NCBI RefSeq assembly: GCF_017589495.1
Contig: NC_063206.1
Span: 14,645,694-14,709,693, forward strand
Source of the DNA: Alosa alosa
Lineage: Eukaryota > Chordata > Actinopteri > Clupeiformes > Clupeidae
DNA length: 64,000 nucleotides
Direction of reading: 5' to 3'
Made by a program: the position numbers and the translations under genes. This document shows positions 13,701 through 22,316 of the stretch, piece by piece (the stretch's first letter is position 1; the number at the start of each line of letters is the position of its first letter). The notes under the pieces were generated by a model. The model was not told the origin of the DNA. It saw only the letters and a list, made by a program, of their open reading frames with translations, and made no database searches.

Positions 13701-16564
13701 TGGAATGGGCTTTCCATAATCTATTCCCCTTACGCCCCGCAGGAGGTTTTCACCGAGGCATAATAAATATTTCATAAAGTTCATGTTGCACTTTCAGCCA
13801 CATGAGAATGCCAGCCGGAAGCAAGCTATTAATGTCATTACTGGCCACTCTGTAAACATAGATATAGTCTTGACTGGCAATCTGCACATTACACATTCGC
13901 AAAACAAAGACCTCCATGCACCCTCTGGGACTGGAGCGGAAGATATAGATTGTAGCTGGGCTAGGAGTTTGGATTTCATGCATCAAATAAAGTAAAGGTT
14001 TTAAATTGATTAGACCTCTGACATTTTCCTTTCCTCTCCATTCCGTCAAAGAAAAAACAATGCACAATCCATGTCCATATCTTTTACAACTCACTGTTGC
14101 CCTTTCATAAATGAGCTTATCGTCCATGCTGCAATCTGGCCTGCAGCAAAGTCCACAACAAGAAGCAATTTACTGAAACACTATCGGGGTGGAAATCCTA
14201 ACCTTGACTCCCATGGCACAGCATTAGAAGAACCACAATAAAGATTGCATTGGGCCTGTGCTGATGGACAGAGTCTTCGTGATGAAGGCCATCAGTGTGT
14301 GTACCATGGACCTCATGCAGCACAACATCGTAAGTAGCCTCTTTCTGATCAGGACAACCCTGAACAAGAATGAGGCGACGGGGACGGAATCTTCTTGTCT
14401 CCTTGTCTAAGCACGAACTGGAAGTGCGAGACAGAGCGTGAGGCTGAGGGGGTCAGTGAGGTGAGCACTGGAGCCTCCAGATTAAGGGGTGTCAGTACTG
14501 GGAAGACCTGCCTAAGCTTGGCAAGCAAAGCAGGAACGGCGCTGGGTTTAGACTGTATCATATAACCTGATGCATGAAATTATGGAAATTGTTATGCCTC
14601 AGTGAATATCTCACTGAAAATGATTGTGCAAAACAACAGATCAGATTACACCCAAAAGTCATGTTTATGGTTCATTTTTCACGAATACAACAACCATGTG
14701 CTCTGTTGCGACAGTTTTACAGCCTCTGTTTCATAGCTGTGGGACAGAAGCGATATTTGTGTTTGGAAGAAAAGGCTGCTTTAATCTCTGAAGTTGTCTC
14801 ACTCTAAATGCCAAGTGCTCGTAGAGGTCTTGGCTAAGGATCCAGTGTTTATCACACAAGGCATAAATAAATGCCTCTATGCAGTGGCTGTTACCTTGCA
14901 CCAGAGCAAAATGGTTTCACCTAATGCAAACTCCCGAAAGTCTTGTTCTGATTACCAGTGTCAACAACCACTTCAAAAGAGTTGATAATACAGCCACTGT
15001 TTTAACAGGGGCTTAAAAGCTGTGAAGGTGAGAGGGTCATGAAAACAGTGGAATTAAAAGTCTGTGTGATGTCTAAAGCACTTAGATAACATCATACAAA
15101 ATGCACTCACCTGAAATATGTACAATATTTAAGTTGCCATCTGGGGGGGACACCTATGGAGAATAATATACCAGTTGGGAAAATAAATCAGATAAGGGAG
15201 ATGAATCAGCTTTCAATATTCAAACTGAAAAATAATCATTTATTCTCAATTGGACACCCTGTTGCATACATAATTAGCTCTGCTAGTGACACTTAGTGCT
15301 CTTGCAGCATAGGCGAGATTAGAGCAGGTGACATTCCAACACATTCTTTTTCAGATGACCTGTAATCTCTCACACCCCAGGACATTTGACTGGCTAATCT
15401 AAAGCATGGCAGTGCGGGCACGCACACGCTGCACACAAAACGGGGTGTGATGACGTGTGGTTCGGTGGTGTCAGCTGTGTTCTATTCTAGCAGTCAATCT
15501 TGCTGCAGGACCGAGGGCCTGGGGCGTCCCTCGGGTTAACGACAGGAAAAATGCCAGTTTACGATGTGGTAGCCAGGGAGCTTTAATGCTAAAATGTAAA
15601 AAAAAACAACATCAAAGACTGCCTTCATGACCACTAGCTAATTTCCAGCAACTACTGTTGTGAATGCAGGAAACTGCGTCTGTGCTCACTCAATTTATCT
15701 CAACTTTGGCTGTTTATCAATTATGGGAATTACCGCTCCAGACCAAAGTACAGTCTAAATAATGTGACAGTTTCAATAACACAACACTATTCTGATGAAG
15801 TATTGTTAGATATTCCACTGTCAAAAAAAGCACAGTCATGCTTTGCTTTTCAAGGTCCAACTGTAGCACTTATTCCAGCCTGCGCTAAAGTCAAGTCATT
15901 ACTTCAGCAGGAGTGCCAAGTAGGCTACTGTTGTGAGCACTGGACATGCCCAAAAACAGTCAGACTCTATCTTGCTGCCGGTTGACTATATTAACCAGAA
16001 ACTAAACTATAACCTCGAACAATTAACATTATGATGTTGAGTGGGCATGTCAGGTGCGTGGCACCGTAATAAAGCATGCATGACTGCGAAACATTAACAA
16101 TAAATCCATTTTAGGCATCTGTAGAAAGTTTCAATGAGTGCTGGCATATATAATAGACATATGCCACATACATGTTTACCTAACTGAAAGTAACAAAATA
16201 GGTCAATATGCTTTCATTTTAAGGAAGAATTTCATGTTATAGCAACATCTGCGCAACCATAATGTGATTTGACAACTCCCACACGCACGGTTGGCTAAAC
16301 GGCTACTGTTTTAATTTCAATCAAATTTTAGCTTTTACACCTTAAAGTGACACTGCCTTTCAATGTAGTGGGCTAATATAGGCTACGGTACATGAATTAT
16401 CCACCCAATAGGATATTGAATTTCTTATTATCTGGAAGTAAACTCAACTGATAGAACAGAGACACTGTAGCCTAAACAATAAAACCCACCTCTGTTGAGA
16501 CGAACAATGCGCTGTAATATACAAGTAATCCCAGGAATAGCTGTCGACATGTCCCGATGTCCAT
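2264..16564 (-). CDS. prss12: prss12: neurotrypsin, secreted kringle/SRCR/serine protease (whole coding span, 14 exons)
   Basis: Neurotrypsin is a secreted trypsin-like protease of synapses; its best known substrate in mammals is agrin. Fourteen exons join in phase to 2505 bases, 834 residues plus stop (human about 875). Domain order: hydrophobic signal peptide 1-25; kringle about 44-118; SRCR domains about 121-225, 228-335, 336-445 and 455-565; basic zymogen site with cleavage expected after R585, giving IIGG; protease domain 586-834. The triad is complete: H631 in TAAHC, D681 in YDIALL, S780 in GDSGGPL. D774, six residues before the serine, predicts trypsin-like cleavage after Lys/Arg. The first SRCR is the most divergent, as in human. 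The long proline-rich segment before the human kringle is absent. Domain order plus the IIGG junction make other SRCR proteases unlikely. Confidence 0.95.
2880..3160 (-). CDS. prss12: prss12 coding exon 13: protease middle, catalytic Asp
   Basis: Acceptor tctctctcccag, donor CAG/gtactg; 281 bases, phase 2 in and phase 1 out. It encodes RLGDYHT, the catalytic aspartate in WEYDIALLKL (D681), CLPAL and ITGWG. Each has a direct counterpart in human neurotrypsin. Confidence 0.95.
4010..4132 (-). CDS. prss12: prss12 coding exon 12: protease N-terminal part, catalytic His
   Basis: Acceptor ttaatctttgcag, donor AAGAG/gtgcgg; 123 bases. It encodes WPWQVSLWL, LCGATLINSCW and the histidine motif TAAHCFKR (H631). 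Confidence 0.95.
4282..4560 (-). CDS. prss12: prss12 coding exon 11: SRCR4 second half, linker and activation site
   Basis: Acceptor cttatcttttag, donor CTCAG/gtaagt; 279 bases. The SRCR half holds MAYFGEGQGPIHLDNV and HSEDAGVICDY. A linker follows with one lone cysteine in VCGVRP, probably the one that tethers the protease chain after cleavage. Then comes a run of five arginines directly before IIGG; the human protein has RRQKR in the same place. Confidence 0.95.
4925..5066 (-). CDS. prss12: prss12 coding exon 10: SRCR4 first half
   Basis: Acceptor ccactccccag, donor GT/gtgagt; 142 bases, phase 1 in and phase 2 out. It encodes VRLVAGESRKEGRVEVF, GQWGSVCDDGW and VVCRQLGF, the standard opening of an SRCR domain. 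Length and phases equal those of exon 8. Confidence 0.95.
5523..5554. repeat. (CT)n microsatellite in a prss12 intron
   Basis: A short near-pure CT run 35 bases from the exon 9 donor on the minus strand. Confidence 0.85.
5588..5802 (-). CDS. prss12: prss12 coding exon 9: SRCR3 second half
   Basis: Donor CAG/gtagat. It encodes STFGEGSGLIYLDEV, CTGTEASLLDC and WGRHDCSHSEDVAVRC. The acceptor at 5803-5804 (accaccag) is the only AG that keeps the frame: shifting by two bases gives an immediate stop. The tract before it is purine-rich and poor in pyrimidines, and the site lies inside a CTCF-like motif. The exact 5' edge is therefore the least certain boundary in this gene. Confidence 0.87.
5794..5812 (-). 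promoter_or_regulatory. CTCF-like motif across the exon 9 acceptor of prss12
   Basis: On the minus strand the sequence is TGACCACCAGAGGGCGAGC. By eye it agrees with 17 of the 19 positions of the vertebrate CTCF consensus YGRCCASYAGRKGGCRSYV. The AG in its core is the predicted splice acceptor. Binding is not shown by sequence alone. Confidence 0.5.
6113..6254 (-). CDS. prss12: prss12 coding exon 8: SRCR3 first half
   Basis: Acceptor gctggttttcag, donor TTCAG/gtaggc; 142 bases. It encodes DGVVRLVGG, GRLEVYHSGDWGTVCDD and VVCRQLGF. Confidence 0.95.
6417..6595 (-). CDS. prss12: prss12 coding exon 7: SRCR2 second half
   Basis: Acceptor tgttcacacag, donor ACAG/gtgaga; 179 bases. It encodes GVAKAWTWAHFGQGSGPIHL and WGRHNCDHMEDAGVSC. 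It is close to the human segment beginning GIAKAWHQAYFGEG. Length and phases equal those of exon 5. Confidence 0.95.
7098..7172. repeat. (GA)n microsatellite
   Basis: About 75 bases of GA with scattered interruptions, between prss12 exons 6 and 7. Confidence 0.9.
7674..7821 (-). CDS. prss12: prss12 coding exon 6: SRCR2 first half
   Basis: Acceptor ccttttttag, donor GG/gtgagt; 148 bases. It encodes LRLVGGLEDFEGRVEVYHGG, WGTICDDQWDD and AEVVCRHLGLG. Confidence 0.95.
8511..8570. repeat. (GA)n microsatellite
   Basis: About 60 bases of GA ending in a short G run, in the intron between prss12 exons 5 and 6. Confidence 0.9.
9267..9445 (-). CDS. prss12: prss12 coding exon 5: SRCR1 second half (divergent)
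   Basis: Acceptor tcttgtccacag, donor GAAG/gtaagg; 179 bases. It encodes SYFGPGSGLFHYERLGC and ends GNEAGVVCVEPEG. The usual WGxHxCxHxED pattern has decayed to GDCNHGNEAGV. The first SRCR of human neurotrypsin is also atypical. Confidence 0.92.
9629..9764 (-). CDS. prss12: prss12 coding exon 4: SRCR1 first half
   Basis: Acceptor cttccccatccag, donor GG/gtatga; 136 bases. It encodes ARLVGGLSKSGRLEVYLN, GQWGAVCDTHWTDRDASV and ICRQLDLG. Confidence 0.94.
9896..9984. repeat. (CA)n microsatellite
   Basis: Nearly pure CA with a few CAGA interruptions, in the prss12 kringle-to-SRCR1 intron. Confidence 0.9.
10170..10203. repeat. (CA)n microsatellite
   Basis: A second, shorter CA run in the same intron. 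Confidence 0.9.
10490..10750. repeat. Compound CA/CT microsatellite
   Basis: About 260 bases in which pure CA runs alternate with AACTCTCTCTCT blocks several times, suggesting a higher-order unit. It lies 200 bases from the kringle exon. Long apparent ORFs over it are low complexity. Confidence 0.9.
10950..11192 (-). CDS. prss12: prss12 coding exon 3: kringle domain
   Basis: Acceptor tctatgttctcag, donor CAGG/gtaaga; 243 bases, a single-exon kringle. Cysteines and landmarks are in kringle order: CSDGF, CLKW, GDHSYCRNPD, NPWCFY and WAYCDC. The HSYCRNPD and PWCF signatures are diagnostic. Confidence 0.95.
11193..15110 (-). other. prss12 intron 2
   Basis: No exon is recognised. A CT run occupies 11537-11584, with homopolymers at 11393-11404 and 12410-12420. 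From about 12.0 to 14.2 kb the sequence is unusually free of simple repeats and recognisable transposons. Confidence 0.6.
15111..15153 (-). CDS. prss12: prss12 coding exon 2: 43-base microexon between signal peptide and kringle
   Basis: Bounded by acceptor attattctccatag and donor TCAG/gtgagt. Exon 1 ends in phase 0 and the kringle exon needs phase 1; these 43 bases supply that shift. It encodes about 14 residues beginning VSPPDG and ending VHIS. It has no clear protein match, so support is positional and phase-based only. Confidence 0.72.
16490..16564 (-). CDS. prss12: prss12 coding exon 1: start codon and signal peptide
   Basis: Reads 25 codons from an ATG in good context (A at -3, G at +4) to a donor GAG/gtgggt. 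The peptide starts MDIGTCRQ, runs into a hydrophobic core FLGLLVYYSALFV and ends in phase 0. It is a convincing signal peptide placed correctly upstream of the kringle. A short upstream ORF precedes it. Confidence 0.8.
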
Positions 16565-16574
16565 CCTGGAGTTC

Positions 16575-16598
16575 TCAGGTTCTCCACTTCTCCATCAT
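16575..16598 (-). other. Upstream ORF in prss12 5' UTR
   Basis: Two adjacent ATGs start a seven-codon frame, MMEKWRT, then TGA, ending ten bases before the prss12 start codon. The second ATG has A at -3 and G at +4, a context as good as the main start. Confidence 0.5.
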
Positions 16599-16599
16599 A

Positions 16600-18728
16600 G
16601 CTTCCCAGATTCTCCTTGTGTCCACTTTTAAGAATGGGACCGTTTTCTCTTCACAGTGTGGACAGCAACGTCACTTTGCTTAGCGTCCCAAACTGATAAG
16701 ATGAACACAAGAGCCAGACGCGTCCTTCTTTTTTCTATGTTGAATTAGTATTCTAAACTCAGGAACAGCACAGCACACCCATGGGTGGTTGAGACACTTT
16801 CCCTCCGAGACTAAATATCCTCCTCACTCGCAAGGAAGTGACAGGGAAAGAACGGCTACAATTGAACCTTGCGCGAGCTGCCCTCCTCCCCGCGTAGCCC
16901 ATACGTCTAGCCTATATGACAGGACTAACGCTCTCAGAATAGATTATAACTATGTTGACTAGTAGGCTATGGAAAACATTGTGCAGATACAATAAAAGTG
17001 TTTTTGTTTTGTTATTTCGGACAAAGCAGAAGTTATAAACTCAGGAACATTTAAGCGATGCTGCTAAATGCATTCTGGCACAAAAAGGTCCTATACGTGG
17101 GGTTAGTTTTACATGCTAAATTGATAGTAGCCTACGCGTGAAAGTGGATTATTAGGGCGTTTGTTGAAGTAATGTCAGTGTGTTTAAGGCGTAGTATAAT
17201 TGATTTTGATAAGAGACAAGGCGCACCTGCACGGCACGCATGCATGCATTGTGGAGTCCTCAACCCTGGCGAAAGAATTTGCAAAATATGCTTAAACTGC
17301 GTCTTTCGATCGGAGATAATGATACCATTGATGTTAACATTCAATGACTCACCAAGTAGCCTACTTCAATCAAAAATACGATACACTTTCATATCTTATA
17401 AAAGCATAACGCGATAACACTTTCTCACGGTTTAAAAATCGGTTTGTTTTTCTTATGTTTCTGCCTCTAAGGGAAATACCCAAGAGAACTCCTATGAGGT
17501 TTAGCTGGGATAAAATCTGCTAAAAAGGAAAGGGGTCAAAATTCGAAAGTTGGCAACAAGGGAGAAATGCCCTTGATTTAGGCTACATGTTTTTTTATAC
17601 AGTTGATAAGTTGACGGTTTGGCACGTTGTATTGAAACAGTTGTGTATTTTCTTAAGTTTAAAATCTCGGTATTATCGGGCATCAAAAGACTTTGAACAA
17701 ATGAGAGGAGAGGCATTTGTCTAATCGGCCCTTCAAAGGATTGGCATGATGGCGGGTTGGCATCTGACCCATGGTCTTTCCACATAAGCACATTCATATT
17801 TGACACTGACATACTTGACAAGACACAGCAAGAATCAGAAAAAAGTCATGCATTCAACTCAAAGAATGTGATAGTTTTGTAAAAGAAAGAAACATATTTA
17901 CATTATGTATAATCTACATTTAAATATGGTTAAATAAATTACACTTCCAGTTTGTTCGCAACTAACCTTAATACCCGTTACTGAACATCATGTGCAAGCA
18001 ACCCTATCTGTTTCTACAATACTGCACTTTTGCACTAGTTGGTTTGACGGATAATTAGGCACCCATTTTGATTTGTCCAGACAGCATTTCCTTCGAAGTC
18101 TGGAGACACAGATGAAGGATGATAAGAGGAAGGAAGACATAGTTGGAAAGAAAGCTGTATCATTTAAGTTAACTCGTGTGCAACATCATTTCAACTTTTT
18201 TTTTGTTTACGACTGACTACAGAAATGCAAAGAGTGAAGTTCTATCAAAATAGAAAAAGAGGTCTAGGTCTAGTATGTACATTGACTATTACACATTTAT
18301 GGAAACTAATGGAGATACCTTGAGATATGTACTCATCAATGCACAGAACTACACAGCCCTAGACTGCAGATATCATTCCTTGAAGTTTAGACCACATGAC
18401 AGGGCCCAAGCTTCCTGGAATGTGATGCTATGCTGAAGTTTTCTCAATAAAGGAATGCGTAGAGACTGTGTAATTGCTTTTAACCCGCTGTCTGTAGGAA
18501 CAAATTCAGAATCAGATAGACTGAGCATGGTTGCTGGAGAAACATAAATAAAACTCATAATTAGGGCCCATTAGGCTGAACCATTAGCCCTGATATAAAG
18601 AGAGACTCCCAGGGGGTCATTTCAGAGCATGATTAAAAGTATACAAACAACAAATCAAAATCCATAGTGTGTCTTTGGCTAGTGATGGTTTGCATAGCGG
18701 GCTGACTGGAAGAGAATCATAGAGTGAA
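16600..18728. other. Intergenic interval between prss12 and chchd1
   Basis: This should contain the prss12 promoter just above 16.6 kb; no clear TATA box or CpG island is visible. The rest shows no gene or named repeat. Confidence 0.5.
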
Positions 18729-18734
18729 TTTATT
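18729..18734 (-). terminator. Candidate polyadenylation signal of chchd1
   Basis: AATAAA on the minus strand about 330 bases downstream of the chchd1 stop codon. Position and orientation fit; transcript ends are unverified. Confidence 0.45.
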
Positions 18735-19062
18735 TGAACGGTTTAATGTGATCTATTGCAGTTCATTCGATACAGTAATCATCCAGAGTGCATCAAAGGC
18801 TGGTGTAGGCACCTCAAATGCACCCCTGGCCCGCACTGGCTGCTGATGTTGTGACAAATGACACTTGGCCAACCTTGTCTTTCTTCTTCCTTCACAGAAA
18901 TGAATCTCCAATTGATTCAGTACATCTCTGGACCTAAACATCCAGTCTCTTAGTAAAGGGCCACGTCCAGTCCTGTTGTGCGACTTTACAATTCACTGCT
19001 CCAAGAAGTCTTTGAGTCCAAGAGATACCCCATTTTCATCGGCTCAGATGAAGGGTCTAGTA

Positions 19063-19176
19063 TTAGTATTCGTTTTTAATACTGGGGAATCGCCTTAGCA
19101 GAGTATTGGCTTGCTTGGGAACAAGTCGTCCTCCTTGGCTGGCCTGATGAGCTGCTTTTGACTTTGCTGCCTCTAT
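19063..19176 (-). CDS. chchd1: chchd1 exon 3: C-terminus
   Basis: Acceptor gacatgttgtag, phase 0, 38 codons including TAA. It encodes a basic tail with GGRLVPKQANTLLRRFP, the conserved end of the family. Confidence 0.9.
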   Translation of the reverse strand: MEAAKSKAAHQASQGGRLVPKQANTLLRRFPSIKNEY

Positions 19177-21004
19177 CTACAACATGTCAGAAAAAGTATG
19201 GTTAATTTGGGCATTTAAAAGAACTGACATATTCTTCTGTGATATCATGAACCTATGGAGAGCATAAGGAACATATGCTGTAAACTAGTCTAACACACAC
19301 ACACACACAGTCAGACAGACCGACAGACCAACACACACACAGCTTTGCTTTGCTATTTATATAATGGAATGAGATGTCTACAAACATGATGTGACAAATT
19401 GGTGATTATTAAAAGCCTGCTGCTGAAGCCTGGGTGTGCCCTGTTAGTCACAGTTTAACCCAGGAAGGGAGCGAAAGCAAAACACTCATATTCTCAGCGG
19501 ACATGGAGGGCTCTACCAGCACGGGAAAAACGGAAAAGAAAAGCAAAACACATGCAGAAGAGCCAACAGGAAACAACATGGTAAAAGGGCAGAGCATGCT
19601 TTGGTATGATTACTCCCTGGTCAGGAAAATAGCACAGAAAATTACTTTACTCCCTTCTTAGTAATTACCCTTTCCGTCACCCCCAAACAAAGTCTGTGAG
19701 GAAGTTAGGGGGAAAACCCCTCTAGCCTAATTTAGTGGCAGATAATTGAAGGGTTACATGACAAGCTTCCTTCTTACAATGAGCACTAGAACATGACTAA
19801 ATACTGTACCTGAGCTTTCTCCACACACTTATAAAAGGTGGTGATTGCACTGGAGCACAGTGTATTATTGAATTCATTCTTCTTCCAACAAGCCATCAGC
19901 AGGGACATCTCTGTGATGCAAGTGGCCTCTAAAAAAGACAGCATATCGTGAACATTGAGGCAGACTGACTAAAACAACAACAAAAACACTAAATAATTAA
20001 TTTCATTTACATAAAACCTGTCTGGCAGGCACCCAAGGAGCTTTACAGACAATAATACATTAACAAACAAGCTTTTAAAACAATAAGAAAAGAAAGATTA
20101 AAAAATAAGTAAAGAAACAAGGCTGCAGATCTCAAGGGAAGACTGTTCCGAAGTCTAGGGAACAAAACTGCAAAGTGACCTTTACATTTCAGTTTGGAAA
20201 TACACAGTAGTTAGACCTGGATTAAGCGAGGTGTAAAATCTCTGAAATATTATCAGATGCTAGGCAATGCAGTGCTTTGAATGCAATCATTAGAACCTGA
20301 TTCTAGCGAGCACTGGTCAAAAGCCTGGCTCTGCTTCGAGTGACGCGCATGCTGCCCAGACAGTTCAAAAATGGTCTACCTTCATCATGTAAAACGTTCT
20401 TACATATTCCCTTCCTAAATGACTAAATATGCATACTCATACTCCTAAATATGCATAGTGTAACAAACCTGCACGCTGCAACCCATCTACAGAGAAATGT
20501 ACAGCTAAGTTAAATGTTACCTTAGATAAAGTTAGCTAACAACACAAGACAGGCAACATTGTGGATACGTCTCTGATGTAAACAAAGAAACAAACATTAT
20601 TTTCAAACCAAAATTATAATTATATAATTAATTATAACTAAGAAATTTGTTTTCAACATATCACAACTGATGCAAAACTAGGCTATCACGTTTGACTAGT
20701 TGAGCACTGCTGACTAAAGCTAGCTAATGAGCTAAAGAGGTTGCAGAGTCCCTTTGGTCACAGTGGAAGATAGCTATTACAGTTAACTTTATGGTTTCGA
20801 CATTGTGACACACGATCATAGCGAAATTATCATTTCAGCATTTCATCTCACATGTCTTGTCTTACCCCCTCTTCGCATTTTGCGATTAGCCACTTCGTCC
20901 TTGAGGACGAGAGGCTTGTTTGGCTTTAGAACAGGCTTTCCATTCGTTCGACTTAATAGCTGATTAACCTTCTCTTCGAGTGCAGTTACACTTTTAGACG
21001 CCAT
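19063..21004 (-). CDS. chchd1: chchd1 (mrps37): mitochondrial small ribosomal subunit protein mS37, 3 exons
   Basis: CHCHD1 is a small twin-CX9C protein that is a component (mS37) of the mitochondrial ribosome small subunit. The three exons join to 372 bases, 123 residues (human 118). Near residues 23-34 is KPVLKPNKPLVL, almost identical to human KPVLKPNKPLIL. The core reads EATCITEMSLLMACWKKNEF and has two CX9C motifs: C, nine residues, C (ITEMSLLMA between) and C, nine residues, C (SSAITTFYK between). The C-terminus LLRRFP matches human LLQRFP. Introns and an intact frame argue against a processed copy. The human gene is on chromosome 10, so its place between chromosome 4 orthologues is unusual. 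Confidence 0.94.
19810..19928 (-). CDS. chchd1: chchd1 exon 2: CHCH domain with both CX9C motifs
   Basis: Acceptor gctgtctttttttag-like tract, donor GCTCAG/gtacag; 119 bases, phase 1 in and phase 0 out. All four cysteines of the two CX9C motifs lie in this exon. Confidence 0.95.
20005..20340. repeat. Degenerate interspersed repeat in chchd1 intron 1
   Basis: Phrases such as GAGCTTTACAGACAATAATA, GACTGTTCCGAAGTCTAGGG and TGCAGTGCTTTGAATGCAAT resemble a repeat I know from many teleost genomes. Family and limits are uncertain. Confidence 0.4.
20866..21004 (-). CDS. chchd1: chchd1 exon 1: N-terminus
   Basis: ATG followed by MASKSVTALEEKVNQLL and the conserved KPVLKPNKPLVL stretch; donor GGGG/gtaaga, phase 1. 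No ATG lies upstream in the visible leader. Confidence 0.93.
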
Positions 21005-21125
21005 GCTAATGGGTGGTCTATAATTTAAATAATATTCAATGTGCCTCCAGCTGTCTATTGTACCACTTTTACTTCAACAGTGTAGCTAGCCGTGACGACG
21101 AGTTGTTTCCTAACACATGCAGGTC

Positions 21126-21137
21126 GCCGCCATGTTG
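21126..21137 (-). promoter_or_regulatory. YY1-type promoter motif of chchd1
   Basis: CAACATGGCGGC on the minus strand, about 120 bases upstream of the chchd1 start codon. It matches the extended YY1 motif CAANATGGCGGC. In vertebrates that motif often marks transcription starts of ribosomal and mitochondrial housekeeping genes. Confidence 0.6.
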
Positions 21138-21346
21138 ATCCGTAAAGTGTCACAACCGTCGTAAATCGAAAAAAAAAAACTAAAAACGGTTGCTAAAGTT
21201 ACAGTCATACGACAACGCAGTATTGCCGTCAACTTTGGCCAAGGTATGGAGACACGGTTGATTAATGTGGTAACTTACAAGACTCAAAATGTTTTCTATG
21301 TGTATATCACGACGTTTAGCCTACTTTTACCTGCAGCTTTCCATGT

Positions 21347-21398
21347 TTGTGTGTGTGTGTGTGTGTGTGTGGCACACGCACGCACACACACACACACT
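21347..21398. repeat. (GT)n-(CA)n inverted microsatellite
   Basis: A GT run of about 23 bases is followed almost directly by a CA run of about 25 bases, so the two halves can pair as a hairpin. Confidence 0.85.
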
Positions 21399-21883
21399 TG
21401 CAGTTGGTAAAAAAATGTCAACTTATTAGGCTAAATGAAATGACTCAGACTTTCCAGTGGAAAGATAGCTTGCTCATAAAATGCAATACTGTTGATCAGC
21501 ATGCTGGGATTTTAGAGAGAGAGTATGAGAAGCCAAAACAAACACAGCTGTAGCTATTTGGTAGTAAGATGGTATTATCCAAAGACTCCTTAAACCCTGC
21601 AACATTCTTAATCCTCCCATTACTGCACTGTAGGCCTAAGCACCTTAAAATGTCCAAAACAGACCACACAATCTAATATTACTTTTGAGAAAAAATACCA
21701 TATAGGCAGGCCTAACCCTATCTATCTATCTACCTTAGTCAACAACAAGAATGTAAACAAACTTTTCTGTTTTGCCTAAGGACTTCTATTATAGGCTACA
21801 CTATGCAGTAGTATAGTGTAGGATTCAGTTATTATTGGACAGATTGGAACGATTCTTCTTTACAGTAGAGCTGCAGGTGAAAG

Positions 21884-22045
21884 TACCCAGATAACAAGCC
21901 GAAGTTGGCCCAACGTTGGTAATGGTTGGCAACGTGTCCCCGACGACCAAAATGACGTTGGCCCATTGTTGGCAAGTGACGTAAAGCCAATGTCTGTGAC
22001 GCAGTTGAGCCAACGTTGGGACAACCTCTGCTTGCTATCTGGGTA
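21884..22045. mobile_element. MITE with TACCCAGATA termini
   Basis: The left end TACCCAGATAACAAGC and the inverse of the right end, TACCCAGATAGCAAGC, differ at one base. The 162-bp body has GTTGG/CCAAC repeats. If the outer TA pair is the target duplication, a TA-targeting superfamily is likely. No coding capacity. Confidence 0.7.
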
Positions 22046-22251
22046 GCCTACAGGCCTAAATAATAATGAACAAAACCTGCAACTTATGCATGTTACAAAA
22101 AAAACTAAATGTAACATTGCATTTCAAGACATAGCATAATTATTTAAACCTTGTGAATAAATTCAGTGGCTGTCTCTCATGGATAGGGCAGAGTAGTAGC
22201 CTTGTGGTAGATTACAGTATAAATCAATCTGATCACTCATCAGATGATGTC

Positions 22252-22316
22252 GATAGATAGATAGATAAATAGATAGATAGATAGATAGATACTTTATTGA
22301 TCCCCGGGGGAAATAT
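22252..22316. repeat. (GATA)n plus interspersed-repeat tail
   Basis: An imperfect GATA tract runs into ACTTTATTGATCCCCGGGGG, a sequence common at the ends of teleost retroposon copies. A second copy is at about 30930. Confidence 0.6.

Noticed and set aside
17132..17417. Small overlapping ORFs upstream of prss12
   Set aside because: No domain, no partner on either side and no coding signature.
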